Shown piece by piece: positions 7,572 to 15,792 of a stretch of 64,000 nucleotides of DNA. The notes under the pieces were generated by a model, which saw only the letters and a program-made list of their open reading frames with translations, did not search any database and was not told the origin of the DNA. Position 1 is the stretch's first letter, and every line of letters starts with the position of its first letter. Source of the stretch: Variovorax sp. J22G73 (GTDB lineage Bacteria > Pseudomonadota > Gammaproteobacteria > Burkholderiales > Burkholderiaceae_C); contig NZ_JASZYK010000002.1 in the NCBI RefSeq assembly GCF_030317035.1, forward strand, positions 434,001 through 498,000. Reading direction: 5' to 3'. The translations under genes were made by a program, and so were the position numbers.

Positions 7572-9428
7572 GTGATCGCTGAGCCGGTGACCTGGCGCGC
7601 CGACGGCGTGCCCCGCAGCGAACGCTTCGACGACATCTACCACACCGAAACCGGCGCACTCGCGCAGGCACGCCACGTGTTCCTGCGCGGCTGCGGCCTG
7701 CCGCAGGCATGGGCCGGACAGCCGCAATGGCTGGTTCTCGAAACCGGCTTCGGGCTGGGACTCAACTTCCTGACCACCTGGCAAGCGTGGCGCTCGGACC
7801 CCGGGCGGCCGCGCATGCTGCATTTCGTTTCCGTCGAGGCCCACCCGGTGTCGGCGGCCGACCTGCTGCGCGCCGCCGAGGCCTACGCTGAACTCGCGCC
7901 CCTGGCGCGCGACCTGGCCGCGCAATGGCACGGCCTGCTGCCCGGCTTTCACCGGCTGTCGTTCGACGACGGCCGCGTGCTGCTCACCCTGTGCGTCGGC
8001 GATGTGCAGCCGATGCTGCGCGCGCAGCGTTTCGAGGCCGACAGCATCTTCCTCGACGGCTTCAGCCCCCAGCAGAACCCGGCGATGTGGTCCGAAGACA
8101 CACTCAAGGCCGTGTCGCGCTTCGCCCGGCAAGGCACGCGCGTCGCCACCTGGACCATCGCGCGGGCGATTCGCGATGCGCTGACGCAGTTCGGCTTCGC
8201 GACAGAGAAAGACCCGGGCCTGCCCCCCAAGCGCGATTGCCTGCGCGGCGTGTTCGCACCCGCCTGGACCGTGCGGCGCCGGGAGCCGGTGCCCCAGCGC
8301 ATCGAAACGCCCGGCCGCTGCGCGGTGATCGGCGCGGGACTGGCCGGCGCGGCCGTGGCCGCCAGCCTTGCGCGGCGCGGCTGGCAGGTCACGGTGCTGG
8401 ACGCGGCGGACCGGCCGGCCTCCGGCGCGTCGGGCTTGCCGGTCGGCATGCTCGCGCCGCATGTGTCGCCCGACGACGCCTTGCTGTCGCGCCTTACCCG
8501 GGCCGGCATCCGCGCCACCTGGGGCGAGCTGGCGCGGCTGCTGGAAGAAGGCCGCGACTGGCGCGCCAGCGGCGTGCTGGAGCGCCGGCCCGACGGCGAC
8601 GTGCGCGTGCCCGCAGGCTGGCGCAGCGACGGCCCCAACGAATCGTGGCCCGCGACGCCCGAGCAGCTCGCCGCGGTCGGCCTGCCAGTCGACGCACCCG
8701 CGCTCTGGCACCAACGCGCCGCCTGGGTGCGGCCGCCCCGGCTGATCGCCGCTTGGCTGCGGCAGCCGGGCGTCGAGTTTCGTGGCGGTTCCCGGGTCGC
8801 GCGGGTGGCGCGGGTGGCGCAAGGTTCAAACGGCTGGCAGCTGTTCGACCCATCGGGCGAATTGCTGGCGGACGCAGACCGCGTGGTCGTCTGCGCCGGG
8901 TTCGAATCCGGCGCCTTCGCGGCGAACCTGCCCCTGCAGCCCGTGCGCGGCCAGGTCGCGTGGGGCTCGATGCCCGCCGACGTGAACCTGCCCGCCACGC
9001 CCCTCAACGGCGACGGTCATTTGGTCGCCCACGTGCCGCACGACGAAGGCACCCCCATCTGGCTCGCGGGCGCGACCTTCGACCGCGACAGCACCAGCCT
9101 GTCCCCCACGCACGAAGATGCGGATGCCAACCGCGAACGCCTGGCGCGGCTGCACCCGGCTGCGGCCTCCGCGCTGGAACAGGCCGAAGCCAACACCTGG
9201 GTCGGCATCCGCTGCGCCTCGGGCGACCGCCGCCCGCTGGTCGGTGCCTTAGCCCCGGACGCCACCGACGGCCCGGACAACCCAGGCCTGTGGGTGTGCA
9301 CCGCCCTGGGCTCCCGCGGCCTCAGCTTCGCGGCCTTGTGCGCCGAACTGCTCGCGGCGCAATGGCACGCGGAGCCCCTCCCCTTGCCGGCCACGTTGGC
9401 CAAGGCACTGAGCACGCAGCGGCTCTGA
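7572..9428 (+). CDS. mnmC: Bifunctional tRNA 5-methylaminomethyl-2-thiouridine biosynthesis protein
   Basis: MnmC performs the last two steps of mnm5s2U34 synthesis in tRNA. The 618-residue protein has both domains. The N-terminal SAM-dependent methyltransferase (about 1-240) has LVLETGFGLGLNFL as SAM loop and IFLDGFSPQQNPAMWS. The C-terminal FAD oxidase (about 250-610) begins with a Rossmann motif, CAVIGAGLAGAAVA. The start is GTG at 7572, 15 bp after yggX; no better ATG exists before the methyltransferase motif. A short tandem repeat (RVARVARVAQ) lies near residue 415 in the FAD domain. Confidence 0.93.
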   Translation: MIAEPVTWRADGVPRSERFDDIYHTETGALAQARHVFLRGCGLPQAWAGQPQWLVLETGFGLGLNFLTTWQAWRSDPGRPRMLHFVSVEAHPVSAADLLRAAEAYAELAPLARDLAAQWHGLLPGFHRLSFDDGRVLLTLCVGDVQPMLRAQRFEADSIFLDGFSPQQNPAMWSEDTLKAVSRFARQGTRVATWTIARAIRDALTQFGFATEKDPGLPPKRDCLRGVFAPAWTVRRREPVPQRIETPGRCAVIGAGLAGAAVAASLARRGWQVTVLDAADRPASGASGLPVGMLAPHVSPDDALLSRLTRAGIRATWGELARLLEEGRDWRASGVLERRPDGDVRVPAGWRSDGPNESWPATPEQLAAVGLPVDAPALWHQRAAWVRPPRLIAAWLRQPGVEFRGGSRVARVARVAQGSNGWQLFDPSGELLADADRVVVCAGFESGAFAANLPLQPVRGQVAWGSMPADVNLPATPLNGDGHLVAHVPHDEGTPIWLAGATFDRDSTSLSPTHEDADANRERLARLHPAAASALEQAEANTWVGIRCASGDRRPLVGALAPDATDGPDNPGLWVCTALGSRGLSFAALCAELLAAQWHAEPLPLPATLAKALSTQRL

Positions 9429-9483
9429 GCGAATCCCCCCGGGCGCAGCCGAAGCGCGCCCCGATCAGCCAACGCCCTGCCCA

Positions 9484-9579
9484 GCGATCACGTCGATGGG
9501 GTGCCTTGCGCAGCGAAATAAAGGAGGAGCCGAAGGCGGGGGACATTCGCGCAGCAAGGCACCCCGTCGGCGTGATCGC
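9484..9579. repeat. 96-bp near-perfect inverted repeat (REP-like hairpin) between convergent genes
   Basis: The arms GCGATCACGTCGATGGGGTG (continuing CCTTG, from 9484) and its mirror ending GTGATCGC at 9579 pair over 25 positions, with two G-U-compatible differences, around a loop of about 45 bases. The loop holds GGAGGAGCCGAAGGCGGGGG. It lies between the ends of mnmC and the monooxygenase gene at 9604-9921, a usual place for repetitive extragenic elements or bidirectional terminators. No T-run follows, so a simple terminator is less likely. Confidence 0.75.
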
Positions 9580-9603
9580 AGCCCTGAACTGAAACCCCGT
9601 ACC

Positions 9604-9921
9604 TCAGCCCGCCAGCAGGTGGTCGATCCGCGCATCCCCATACGTGCGCACCACCTCGGAAATCACCACCTTGTAGCCATCGAGCCAGTTCGCCTGCGCC
9701 GCCTTCGCCTGCTGGTGCACCGGGTGCCGGATCAGCGCCTGCAGGCTTTCCAGCGACTCCCAGTAGTACACGTTCGACACCAGCCCGTTGCCCGTGTTCT
9801 CCCACGCCTCTTCCCCGAGATAGCCCGGCAGCGACTTCGCAGCCTCGGCGATGGTCTGGTCCAGGCGATGGAACTCGTCGTCGAACTGCTTTTTGGCGAA
9901 GATGAAGGTGGCGGCGTACAT
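9604..9921 (-). CDS. Antibiotic biosynthesis monooxygenase-fold (ABM) protein
   Basis: This is a 105-residue protein of the dimeric alpha/beta barrel superfamily. It shows the ABM pattern: ATFIFAKKQFDDEF at the start, LPGYLGEEAWENTGNGLVSNVYYWESLESLQAL in the middle (given here in parts: YLGEEAW, NVYYWES) and a DGYKVVISEV strand at the end. Related small proteins oxidise quinols, degrade heme or simply bind small aromatics, so the reaction is not predictable. It is transcribed alone, divergent from the transglutaminase-like gene and convergent to mnmC across the hairpin repeat. Confidence 0.82.
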   Translation of the reverse strand: MYAATFIFAKKQFDDEFHRLDQTIAEAAKSLPGYLGEEAWENTGNGLVSNVYYWESLESLQALIRHPVHQQAKAAQANWLDGYKVVISEVVRTYGDARIDHLLAG

Positions 9922-10047
9922 AGCGCTCCCGAAAACAGAGGAAAAAAGAAAGCCCGGAATCCGGGCGGGCGCCGATTCTGCGGCATACGCCTGTCATCTC
10001 CACTGCAATTCGCCGCAATCCCCCGGTTGCCACGCGAAAACGTGAGA

Positions 10048-10956
10048 ATGGACCGCATGGCCATCCAGTACGACATCCTGCACACCACCGTCTATCGGTA
10101 CAACACCCCGGTCACCTTCGGCCAGCACCGCGTCATGTTCCGCCCCCGCGACAGCCACGACCTGCGCGTGCTCGCCACCGACCTGCAGGTGAGCCCGCAG
10201 GCCTTCACCCGGCTTATTCAAGACCCGCACTCCAACTCCGTGGCGCTGGTGCAGCCCATGGGCGAGGCGACCGAACTGCGCATCGTGTGCTCGTTCACCA
10301 TCGAGCATGTTCCGGCGCAGCAAGACCAGCTCGCCCTCGACCCCGCGGCCGAATTCCTGCCCTTCGCCTACACCCTGCAGGAGCGGCTCGACCTCGAGCA
10401 CTACCTGCGCCCGCACCACGACGACGACAGCCAGGGCACGCTCATTCGCTGGGCCCACCAGTTCCTGCACACCGACAAGCCCAACAGCACGCGCGAGGTG
10501 CTCACGCGCATGAACGCGCACATCGGCCAGAGCCTGGAGTACAAGGCGCGCGACGAAGAAGGCACGCAGTCGCCCCTGCAGACGCTGGCGCTGGGCAGCG
10601 GCAGTTGCCGCGACTACGCCCTGCTGATGATGGAAGCCACGCGCCGCCTCGGCATCGCCACGCGCTTCGTGTCAGGCTACATCTACGACGCCGCGCTCGA
10701 CAACGCCGCCACCGCGCAGGGCGACTCCATGACCGGCGCCGGCACCACGCACGCCTGGCTGCAGGCCTACCTGCCCGGCGTGGGCTGGCTGGCCTTCGAC
10801 CCGACCAACAACCTGATGGGCAGCGGCCAGCTCATTCGCGTGGGCGTCTCGCGCGACCCCGCGCAGGCCGCGCCCATCTCGGGCAGCTGGTACGGCGACG
10901 CCGAGGCCTACGAAGGGCTCGAAGCCACCGTAGTGGTCACGCGGCGCAAGAACTGA
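10048..10956 (+). CDS. Transglutaminase-like cysteine peptidase family protein
   Basis: This is a 302-residue cytoplasmic protein. The N-terminal domain (about 1-120; YDILHTTVYRYNTPVTFGQH) is the bacterial transglutaminase-like N-domain and the C-terminal half is the papain-like core. The catalytic triad is visible as Cys in GSGSCRDYA (about residue 187), His in TTHAWLQAY (about 235) and Asp in AFDPTNN (about 251). Proteins of this architecture occur widely in proteobacteria with unknown substrates, some beside circularly permuted ATP-grasp genes, but none is present here. ATG at 10057 is an alternative start three codons in. Confidence 0.88.
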   Translation: MDRMAIQYDILHTTVYRYNTPVTFGQHRVMFRPRDSHDLRVLATDLQVSPQAFTRLIQDPHSNSVALVQPMGEATELRIVCSFTIEHVPAQQDQLALDPAAEFLPFAYTLQERLDLEHYLRPHHDDDSQGTLIRWAHQFLHTDKPNSTREVLTRMNAHIGQSLEYKARDEEGTQSPLQTLALGSGSCRDYALLMMEATRRLGIATRFVSGYIYDAALDNAATAQGDSMTGAGTTHAWLQAYLPGVGWLAFDPTNNLMGSGQLIRVGVSRDPAQAAPISGSWYGDAEAYEGLEATVVVTRRKN

Positions 10957-11206
10957 TGCGCTGACGCGCCAACCAGGCGCCACCCGCGCTCCTCCTGCAG
11001 CCGCCTTCTGCTGCAGCGCCCTGCTCCCCTTCGTGCTGTCGCGCAGGCGATAGCCGTTGCGGGAAATCCCGCAGCGGCACATCTCGCAACACCTCTACGC
11101 TGCGCCGCCGGCCCAGTGAAATAGCACGGTCGTTCTGAACGACTGCGGGTGCCTTGCTGCGCCGGTTTTTCTTCCAAGAACTCACAAGAACGGAGAGAGA
11201 CATCCC
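10957..11206. other. Intergenic region with a small palindrome, otherwise featureless
   Basis: This 250-bp gap holds no convincing gene. It contains a hairpin-like TTGCGGGAAATCCCGCAG and the perfect odd dyad GTCGTTC-T-GAACGAC at 11129-11143, about 65 bp before the next gene. Confidence 0.5.
11129..11143. promoter_or_regulatory. Candidate operator dyad upstream of the lipoprotein hydrolase gene
   Basis: GTCGTTC-T-GAACGAC is a perfect 7-bp inverted repeat around a single base. It is placed where a repressor of TetR type could block the promoter of the gene at 11207. No regulator gene is adjacent. Confidence 0.4.
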
Positions 11207-12754
11207 ATGCATTCCACGCGCCTGACATTCATTGCCCTGGCCGCCGGCCTTCTTGTCGCCTCGTGCGGCGGCGGCAGCGACAACAACGGTTTTGCCTTCA
11301 CGCCCATCGCCCAGCTGCCGCCGGCCCCGCCCGCGCCGCCGGCGCCTCCGCCGCCCGCCGTGGCCCCTCCGCCCGCACCCGAGGAAACCCGGCTGCAAGA
11401 CGCCCGCACCTCCTTCGCGCCGGCCGACCCGAGCGCCACCACCTTCACCGCGATGGCGGCGGTGGACGGCGGCGACGCCTTCGACTACGCCGGCACCAGC
11501 CGCTGGAGCGGCATGCTCGGCGGCGCGCAATACAAGGTGGAAGTACCGAAGAACTGGAACGGCAGGCTCGTGATGTACGCCCACGGCTATGCCGGCGAAG
11601 GCAACCTGCTCGCGGCCAACGCGCCGCCCATTCGCCGCCACCTGCTCCAGCAGGGCTATGCCTGGGCCGCGTCGAGCTACAGCAAGAACTTCTACGACGT
11701 GCGCGCGGGCGTGGAAGACACCAACGCGCTGGCGCTGCAGTTCAACGCCATCGCCAAGGCCGGCGGGCGCGAGCTGGCCGCGCCCGACCGCGTCTACATC
11801 ACCGGCCATTCGATGGGCGGCCACATCACCGCCGCGGCCATCGAGGACGAGGCCTACGCCACCGCCAACCACAAGGTGAAGTACAACGGCGCCGTGCCGA
11901 TGTGCGGCGTGGTGGGCGACACCGAGCTGTTCGACTACTTCGCCGCCGCGCAGGTGGCGGCGCAGACGCTCGCGGGCCAGGCGACCTACCCGACACCGAA
12001 GTGGGCGGACATTGCGATCCAGGTGACGGGAACCTTGTTCAGCAAGTTCGACACGAGCGCCATCACGCCCACGTCGCCGCTGGGCATGCAGTACGCGTCG
12101 GTCCTGCAGAACCTGAGCGGCGGCAAGCGCCCTCTGTTCACCCAGGGCCTCACGGTCGGCGCCTCGTTCACCGCCGTGTGGGGCGTGTTCGGCAGCGACG
12201 GCACCGTCAACGGCATCCTGAACAAGAGCACGCTGGACACCAACCGCTTCACCTACAAGATCGACGGCGACACCGCCGCCTCCGATGCGCTCAACGCCGC
12301 CGCGCAGAAGCTCACGGCCGTGGCCGACGCCAACCGGCTGCGCACCGACGGCCTGCGCTGGATTCCCAAGGCCAATGGCGAGTTCAAGATCCCGGTGGTC
12401 ACTCTGCACACGCTGGGCGACCTGTACGTGCCCTTCAGCATGGAGCAGGTCTACAACAAGCGCGTGGCCGCCAAGGGCAACAGCCAGTGGCTGGTGCAGC
12501 GCGCGATCCGCGGCATCACCCACTGCGACTTCACCATCAAGGAGCAGGAAGAAGCCTTCGACGACATGGTGGCGTGGGAGCAAGGCGGCGCCAAGCCGGC
12601 GGGCGACGATGTGGTCACACCAGCCACGGTGGCCAACGACTTGTACGGCTGCACGTTCACGCGCAACGCGACCGGCACGGACGACAGCGCGACCGTGACC
12701 GCGGTGCGCAACCAGTTGAAAGCGGGGCCGTTGTCCTGCTCGCCACCGATCTGA
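11207..12754 (+). CDS. Lipoprotein with alpha/beta-hydrolase domain
   Basis: The 515-residue product has a lipoprotein signal peptide with lipobox LLVASC (lipidated Cys20). A Gly/Ser patch and a proline-alanine linker (about residues 37-58, APPAPPAPPPP) follow. The rest is an alpha/beta-hydrolase fold: RLVMYAHGYAGEGN gives the oxyanion loop and YITGHSMGGHIT the nucleophile elbow (Ser about 204). A His in ITHCDFT near residue 445 may be catalytic. It is probably a surface or periplasmic esterase, lipase or polymer depolymerase; the substrate is unknown. It stands alone in its strand, with a good GGAGAGAG ribosome-binding site before the ATG. Confidence 0.8.
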   Translation: MHSTRLTFIALAAGLLVASCGGGSDNNGFAFTPIAQLPPAPPAPPAPPPPAVAPPPAPEETRLQDARTSFAPADPSATTFTAMAAVDGGDAFDYAGTSRWSGMLGGAQYKVEVPKNWNGRLVMYAHGYAGEGNLLAANAPPIRRHLLQQGYAWAASSYSKNFYDVRAGVEDTNALALQFNAIAKAGGRELAAPDRVYITGHSMGGHITAAAIEDEAYATANHKVKYNGAVPMCGVVGDTELFDYFAAAQVAAQTLAGQATYPTPKWADIAIQVTGTLFSKFDTSAITPTSPLGMQYASVLQNLSGGKRPLFTQGLTVGASFTAVWGVFGSDGTVNGILNKSTLDTNRFTYKIDGDTAASDALNAAAQKLTAVADANRLRTDGLRWIPKANGEFKIPVVTLHTLGDLYVPFSMEQVYNKRVAAKGNSQWLVQRAIRGITHCDFTIKEQEEAFDDMVAWEQGGAKPAGDDVVTPATVANDLYGCTFTRNATGTDDSATVTAVRNQLKAGPLSCSPPI

Positions 12755-12775
12755 ACGCGCGCTGAAGCGGCCGCT

Positions 12776-12799
12776 GCCGGTGCCTCCTCAGGCACCGGC
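12776..12799. terminator. Hairpin between convergent lipoprotein and histidine kinase genes
   Basis: GCCGGTGCC, loop TCCTCA, GGCACCGGC makes a perfect 9-bp stem. It overlaps the last codons of the kinase gene and lies 22 bp after the lipoprotein gene. No T-run follows on either side, so it may slow rather than fully stop transcription. Confidence 0.5.
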
Positions 12800-14275
12800 C
12801 GCACCGCCCAGCTGAAAGCGAAACACCGCGCCCCGTTCGGGCTGCTGCACCAGGCGAATGTCGCTGCCGTGCAGCTGCAGGATGCGCTTGACGATCACCA
12901 GGCCCAAGCCCCCGCTGCTCGCGCTGTCGGTGCGCGAGCCGCTCATGAACACGGGGCGCATGAACAGCGCCTTCTGCAACTCATTCGGAATGCCCGGCCC
13001 CGTGTCGCTCACCTGCACCGCGACGCCGGCGTTTTCCGGGCGCAGCTGCACCACGATCTCGCCGCCCGCGGGCGTGTGGCGGATGGCGTTGTCCAGCAGG
13101 TTGGTCAGCACGCGCTCGATCATGCCGAGGTCGGCCGACACCACCGGCAGGCCCGGCGCAATGTCGGGCTTCAGGCGCTGGTGGCGCGCCTCGGCTGCGA
13201 GCTCGAACTTCTGGAACACGTCCTGCACCAGGTCGGCCAGCGCAAAGTTTTCTTTCTCGGGCTTGACCACGCCGTATTCGAGCCGCGCCAGCTCGAACAC
13301 CTCCTGCGCGAGCCGCCCGACCTTGCGGCTCTGGCCCAGCGCAATCTCCAGGTAGCGCCGGCGCTCGGCCTCGTCGAGCGTGCCGGACTTGAGCAGCAGC
13401 GTTTCCAGGTAGCCGTGCAGCGACGTGAGCGGCGTGCGCAGGTCGTGCGAAATGTTGGCGAACAGCTCGCGGCGCTGCTGGTCTTGCAGCGTCAGCTCGC
13501 GCCATTGCTCGGCGATGCGCCGCGTCATCTGCGTGAAGGCCTGGCCCAGCTGCGCGATCTCGTCGCTGCCCTGCGACAGGCGCTCCAGCGTGGGCGCCTC
13601 GCTCTCCAGCGAGGCGATGCCTTCGGTCTCGAAGCGCTTCACCGCGGCGGTCAGCTCGCGCAGCGGCCGCGTGATGAGGCGGAACGCGGCCAGCCCGGCC
13701 AGCAGGCCGAGCAGCGCCACCAGCCCCATCGACCACAGCGTGGTGCGCAGCACGTTGTCGGCCGCCACGTTGGCCACCAGCGCGTCGTGGTCCTCGCCCT
13801 GCAGCACCACGTACACATAGCCCGCGTCGCGATCGCCCATGCGCAGCGGCGCCGCGCTGAACACCTTGCGCGCGTCGGGGCTGCGCGGGTCGTCGCCGGC
13901 AATGGGCAGCGGCGCCCCGGCCAGCAGCTTGCGGATGGGGCCCAGCTCGACCTTGTCGCGCTTCAGGTGACCCGGCGGCGCGGCCTGCGCCTCGATGCGG
14001 CCGTCCAGCCCCAGCAGGTAGACCTCCACGCTGGGGTTGACCGCCATCAGCTTGTCGAACAGGTCTTTCACCGCAGCCTGGTTCAGGCCGCCGGGCTTCA
14101 TGAGCTCGGCGTTCTCGGCGATGTGCGCGGCCAGCCCGCTCGACAGCCGCTGGATGACCTCCTGCTCGTGCATGCCGTTGGAGCGCACCTGCAGCCACGC
14201 CGAGGCGCCGCAGCACACCAGCAGCAGCGCCGCGAACACCACGGACAGCCGCCGCGACAGGCTGGCCCAGACCAT
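12788..14275 (-). CDS. Sensor histidine kinase
   Basis: This 495-residue class I kinase has two membrane segments (about 8-28 and 180-200) enclosing a periplasmic domain of about 150 residues, then HAMP (about 200-255). The HisKA phosphoacceptor is His277 in ANISHDLRTPLTSL. The ATPase domain shows the N-box TNLLDNAIRHT (about 391-401), G1 DTGPGIP and G2 SSGGLGLVIVK. It would phosphorylate the response regulator encoded just upstream; the two genes overlap by one base (TGATG). The open frame continues far upstream, but the first good start in context is the ATG at 14275. The pair faces the cytochrome/molybdoenzyme genes, so periplasmic redox or oxidant sensing is plausible but unproven. Confidence 0.92.
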   Translation of the reverse strand: MVWASLSRRLSVVFAALLLVCCGASAWLQVRSNGMHEQEVIQRLSSGLAAHIAENAELMKPGGLNQAAVKDLFDKLMAVNPSVEVYLLGLDGRIEAQAAPPGHLKRDKVELGPIRKLLAGAPLPIAGDDPRSPDARKVFSAAPLRMGDRDAGYVYVVLQGEDHDALVANVAADNVLRTTLWSMGLVALLGLLAGLAAFRLITRPLRELTAAVKRFETEGIASLESEAPTLERLSQGSDEIAQLGQAFTQMTRRIAEQWRELTLQDQQRRELFANISHDLRTPLTSLHGYLETLLLKSGTLDEAERRRYLEIALGQSRKVGRLAQEVFELARLEYGVVKPEKENFALADLVQDVFQKFELAAEARHQRLKPDIAPGLPVVSADLGMIERVLTNLLDNAIRHTPAGGEIVVQLRPENAGVAVQVSDTGPGIPNELQKALFMRPVFMSGSRTDSASSGGLGLVIVKRILQLHGSDIRLVQQPERGAVFRFQLGGAAGA

Positions 14276-15000
14276 CACGGCGCCTCCTCCCCGCTGGCGG
14301 AGGCCGAGAGCTTGTAGCCGCGCCCCCACACCGTGAGGATGCGCCGCGGCTCGGCCGGATCGGCCTCGACCTTGGTGCGCAGCCGGTTGATGTGCGTGTT
14401 CACCGTGTGCTCGTAGCCGTCGTGCTGGTAGCCCCAGACCTGGTTGAGCAGGTCGAGCCGCGAGAACACCTTGCCCGGGTTGCGCGCAAAGAAGTACAGC
14501 AGGTCGAACTCCCGCGGCGTGAGCTCGATGGGCTTGCCGTCCAGGCGCACCTCGCGCGCCAGCGGCTCGATGTCGAGGTTGCCCAGCGTGAGGCTGCCCG
14601 ACTCCATGCGCGCGTTGCGCGCCAGCGCGTCGGTGCGCCGCAGCAGCGCCTTCACGCGCGCCACCAGCTCCAGCACCGAGAAGGGCTTGGCCAGGTAGTC
14701 GTCCGCGCCCAGCTCCAGCCCCAGGATGCGGTGCACCTCGCTCGAGCGCGCGCTGATGATGATGATGGGCGTGTAGCGCGCCATGGCGCGGGCGCGGCGG
14801 CAGATTTCGAGCCCGTCGATGCCGGGCAGCATCAGGTCGAGCACCAGCGCGTCCCAGTTGCCGCGCTCCAGCTCGCGCAGGCCGGCGTGGCCGTCGGCGG
14901 CGTGCTCCACCGCGTAGCCCTCGTCGCGCAGGTGCATGCGAAGCAGTCCGGCGATGTGGGCGTCGTCCTCGACGATCAGCACGCGTTTGGCGGTGTCCAT
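14275..15000 (-). CDS. OmpR/PhoB-family response regulator
   Basis: This 241-residue regulator has a receiver domain (about 1-120) with acidic pocket EDD (11-13), phosphoacceptor Asp55 in LVLDLMLPG and the conserved Lys in DYLAKPF. A winged-helix effector domain follows (about 140-230; PIELTPREFDLLYFF, HTVNTHINRLRTKVE, VWGRGYKL). It is encoded first in the regulator-kinase operon and diverges from the cytochrome gene across 97 bp, so that gene is the obvious candidate target besides autoregulation. Confidence 0.93.
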   Translation of the reverse strand: MDTAKRVLIVEDDAHIAGLLRMHLRDEGYAVEHAADGHAGLRELERGNWDALVLDLMLPGIDGLEICRRARAMARYTPIIIISARSSEVHRILGLELGADDYLAKPFSVLELVARVKALLRRTDALARNARMESGSLTLGNLDIEPLAREVRLDGKPIELTPREFDLLYFFARNPGKVFSRLDLLNQVWGYQHDGYEHTVNTHINRLRTKVEADPAEPRRILTVWGRGYKLSASASGEEAP

Positions 15001-15097
15001 GGGGCCGATTGTCCTGCGATACGGCTTGGCGAGTTATCACGATTAATTGAACTTTGCGTGATGAATCGGCCATGGGGTGCGCCCAAGAATCCGCTCC
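15001..15097. promoter_or_regulatory. Divergent control region between response regulator and cytochrome b genes
   Basis: This short AT-richer gap contains the inverted repeat ATCACG (15036-15041) and CGTGAT (15057-15062), centred 21 bp apart, around ATTAATTGAACTTTG. This is a reasonable binding site for the adjacent OmpR-type regulator and would allow it to control both directions. Motif assignment is inference. Confidence 0.45.
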
Positions 15098-15784
15098 ATG
15101 AACAGCACAGCCATCGCCCCCCTTGCCGATCCGGCCCGCGCACCGGGTGATCAACCAGTGGATGAACCTCGAGACTCTCGCCCCATCCATCCGCTGTGGA
15201 TGCGCATCACCCATTGGCTCAACGCGCTGGCCGTGGTGATCCTGGTGACCAGCGGCTGGCGCATCTACGACGCGGCGCCGTTCTTTCCGCTCACCATTCC
15301 CACGGTCGTCACGCTCGGCGGCTGGCTCGGCGGTGCGCTGCAGTGGCACTTCGCGGCGATGTGGCTGCTGGTGTTCAACGGCCTGGTGTACCTGGCGATG
15401 AACATCGCCAGCGGCCGGCTGGCGCGCAAGTTCTTTCCGCTGACGCCGCGCGGCGTGCTGCACGACGCACTGGCCGCGCTGAAGGGCCAGCTCTCCCACG
15501 CCGACCCGCGCCACTACAACAGCGTGCAGAAGCTGGCCTACCTGTTCGTGACGCTCGACCTGGTCGTCATCGTGCTGTCGGGGCTGGTGCTGTGGAAGTC
15601 GGTGCAGTTCCCCGTGCTGCGCGACCTGCTGGGCGGCTACGACTTTGCGCGGCGCATCCACTTCTTCGCGATGGCGGCCATCGTGGCCTTCGTTGTCGTG
15701 CACCTGGTGATGGTGGCGCTGGTGCCGCGCACCCTGCTGTCCATGCTGCGCGGCCGCGCTCCCCGGCATTCGTCCAACGTCTGA
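15098..15784 (+). CDS. Membrane b-type cytochrome (Ni/Fe-hydrogenase / cytochrome b561 family)
   Basis: This 228-residue protein has four hydrophobic segments (about 39-55, 82-103, 145-166, 187-210). Four membrane histidines are suitable as heme b ligands: His39 (ITHWL), His84 (QWHFA), His188 (RIHFF) and His202 (VVHLV). It likely carries electrons from the quinol pool to the periplasmic molybdopterin enzyme encoded 8 bp downstream, as MsrQ does for MsrP, although it belongs to a different cytochrome family. The ATG at 15098 is preferred over an upstream GTG at 15077. Confidence 0.85.
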   Translation: MNSTAIAPLADPARAPGDQPVDEPRDSRPIHPLWMRITHWLNALAVVILVTSGWRIYDAAPFFPLTIPTVVTLGGWLGGALQWHFAAMWLLVFNGLVYLAMNIASGRLARKFFPLTPRGVLHDALAALKGQLSHADPRHYNSVQKLAYLFVTLDLVVIVLSGLVLWKSVQFPVLRDLLGGYDFARRIHFFAMAAIVAFVVVHLVMVALVPRTLLSMLRGRAPRHSSNV

Positions 15785-15792
15785 CACGCCCC

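Noticed and set aside
12788..15787. Very long minus-strand frame extending the histidine kinase across the cytochrome gene
   Set aside because: The part beyond 14275 is Arg/Ala-rich nonsense antisense to or overlapping recognised genes. The ATG at 14275 overlaps the regulator stop as expected.
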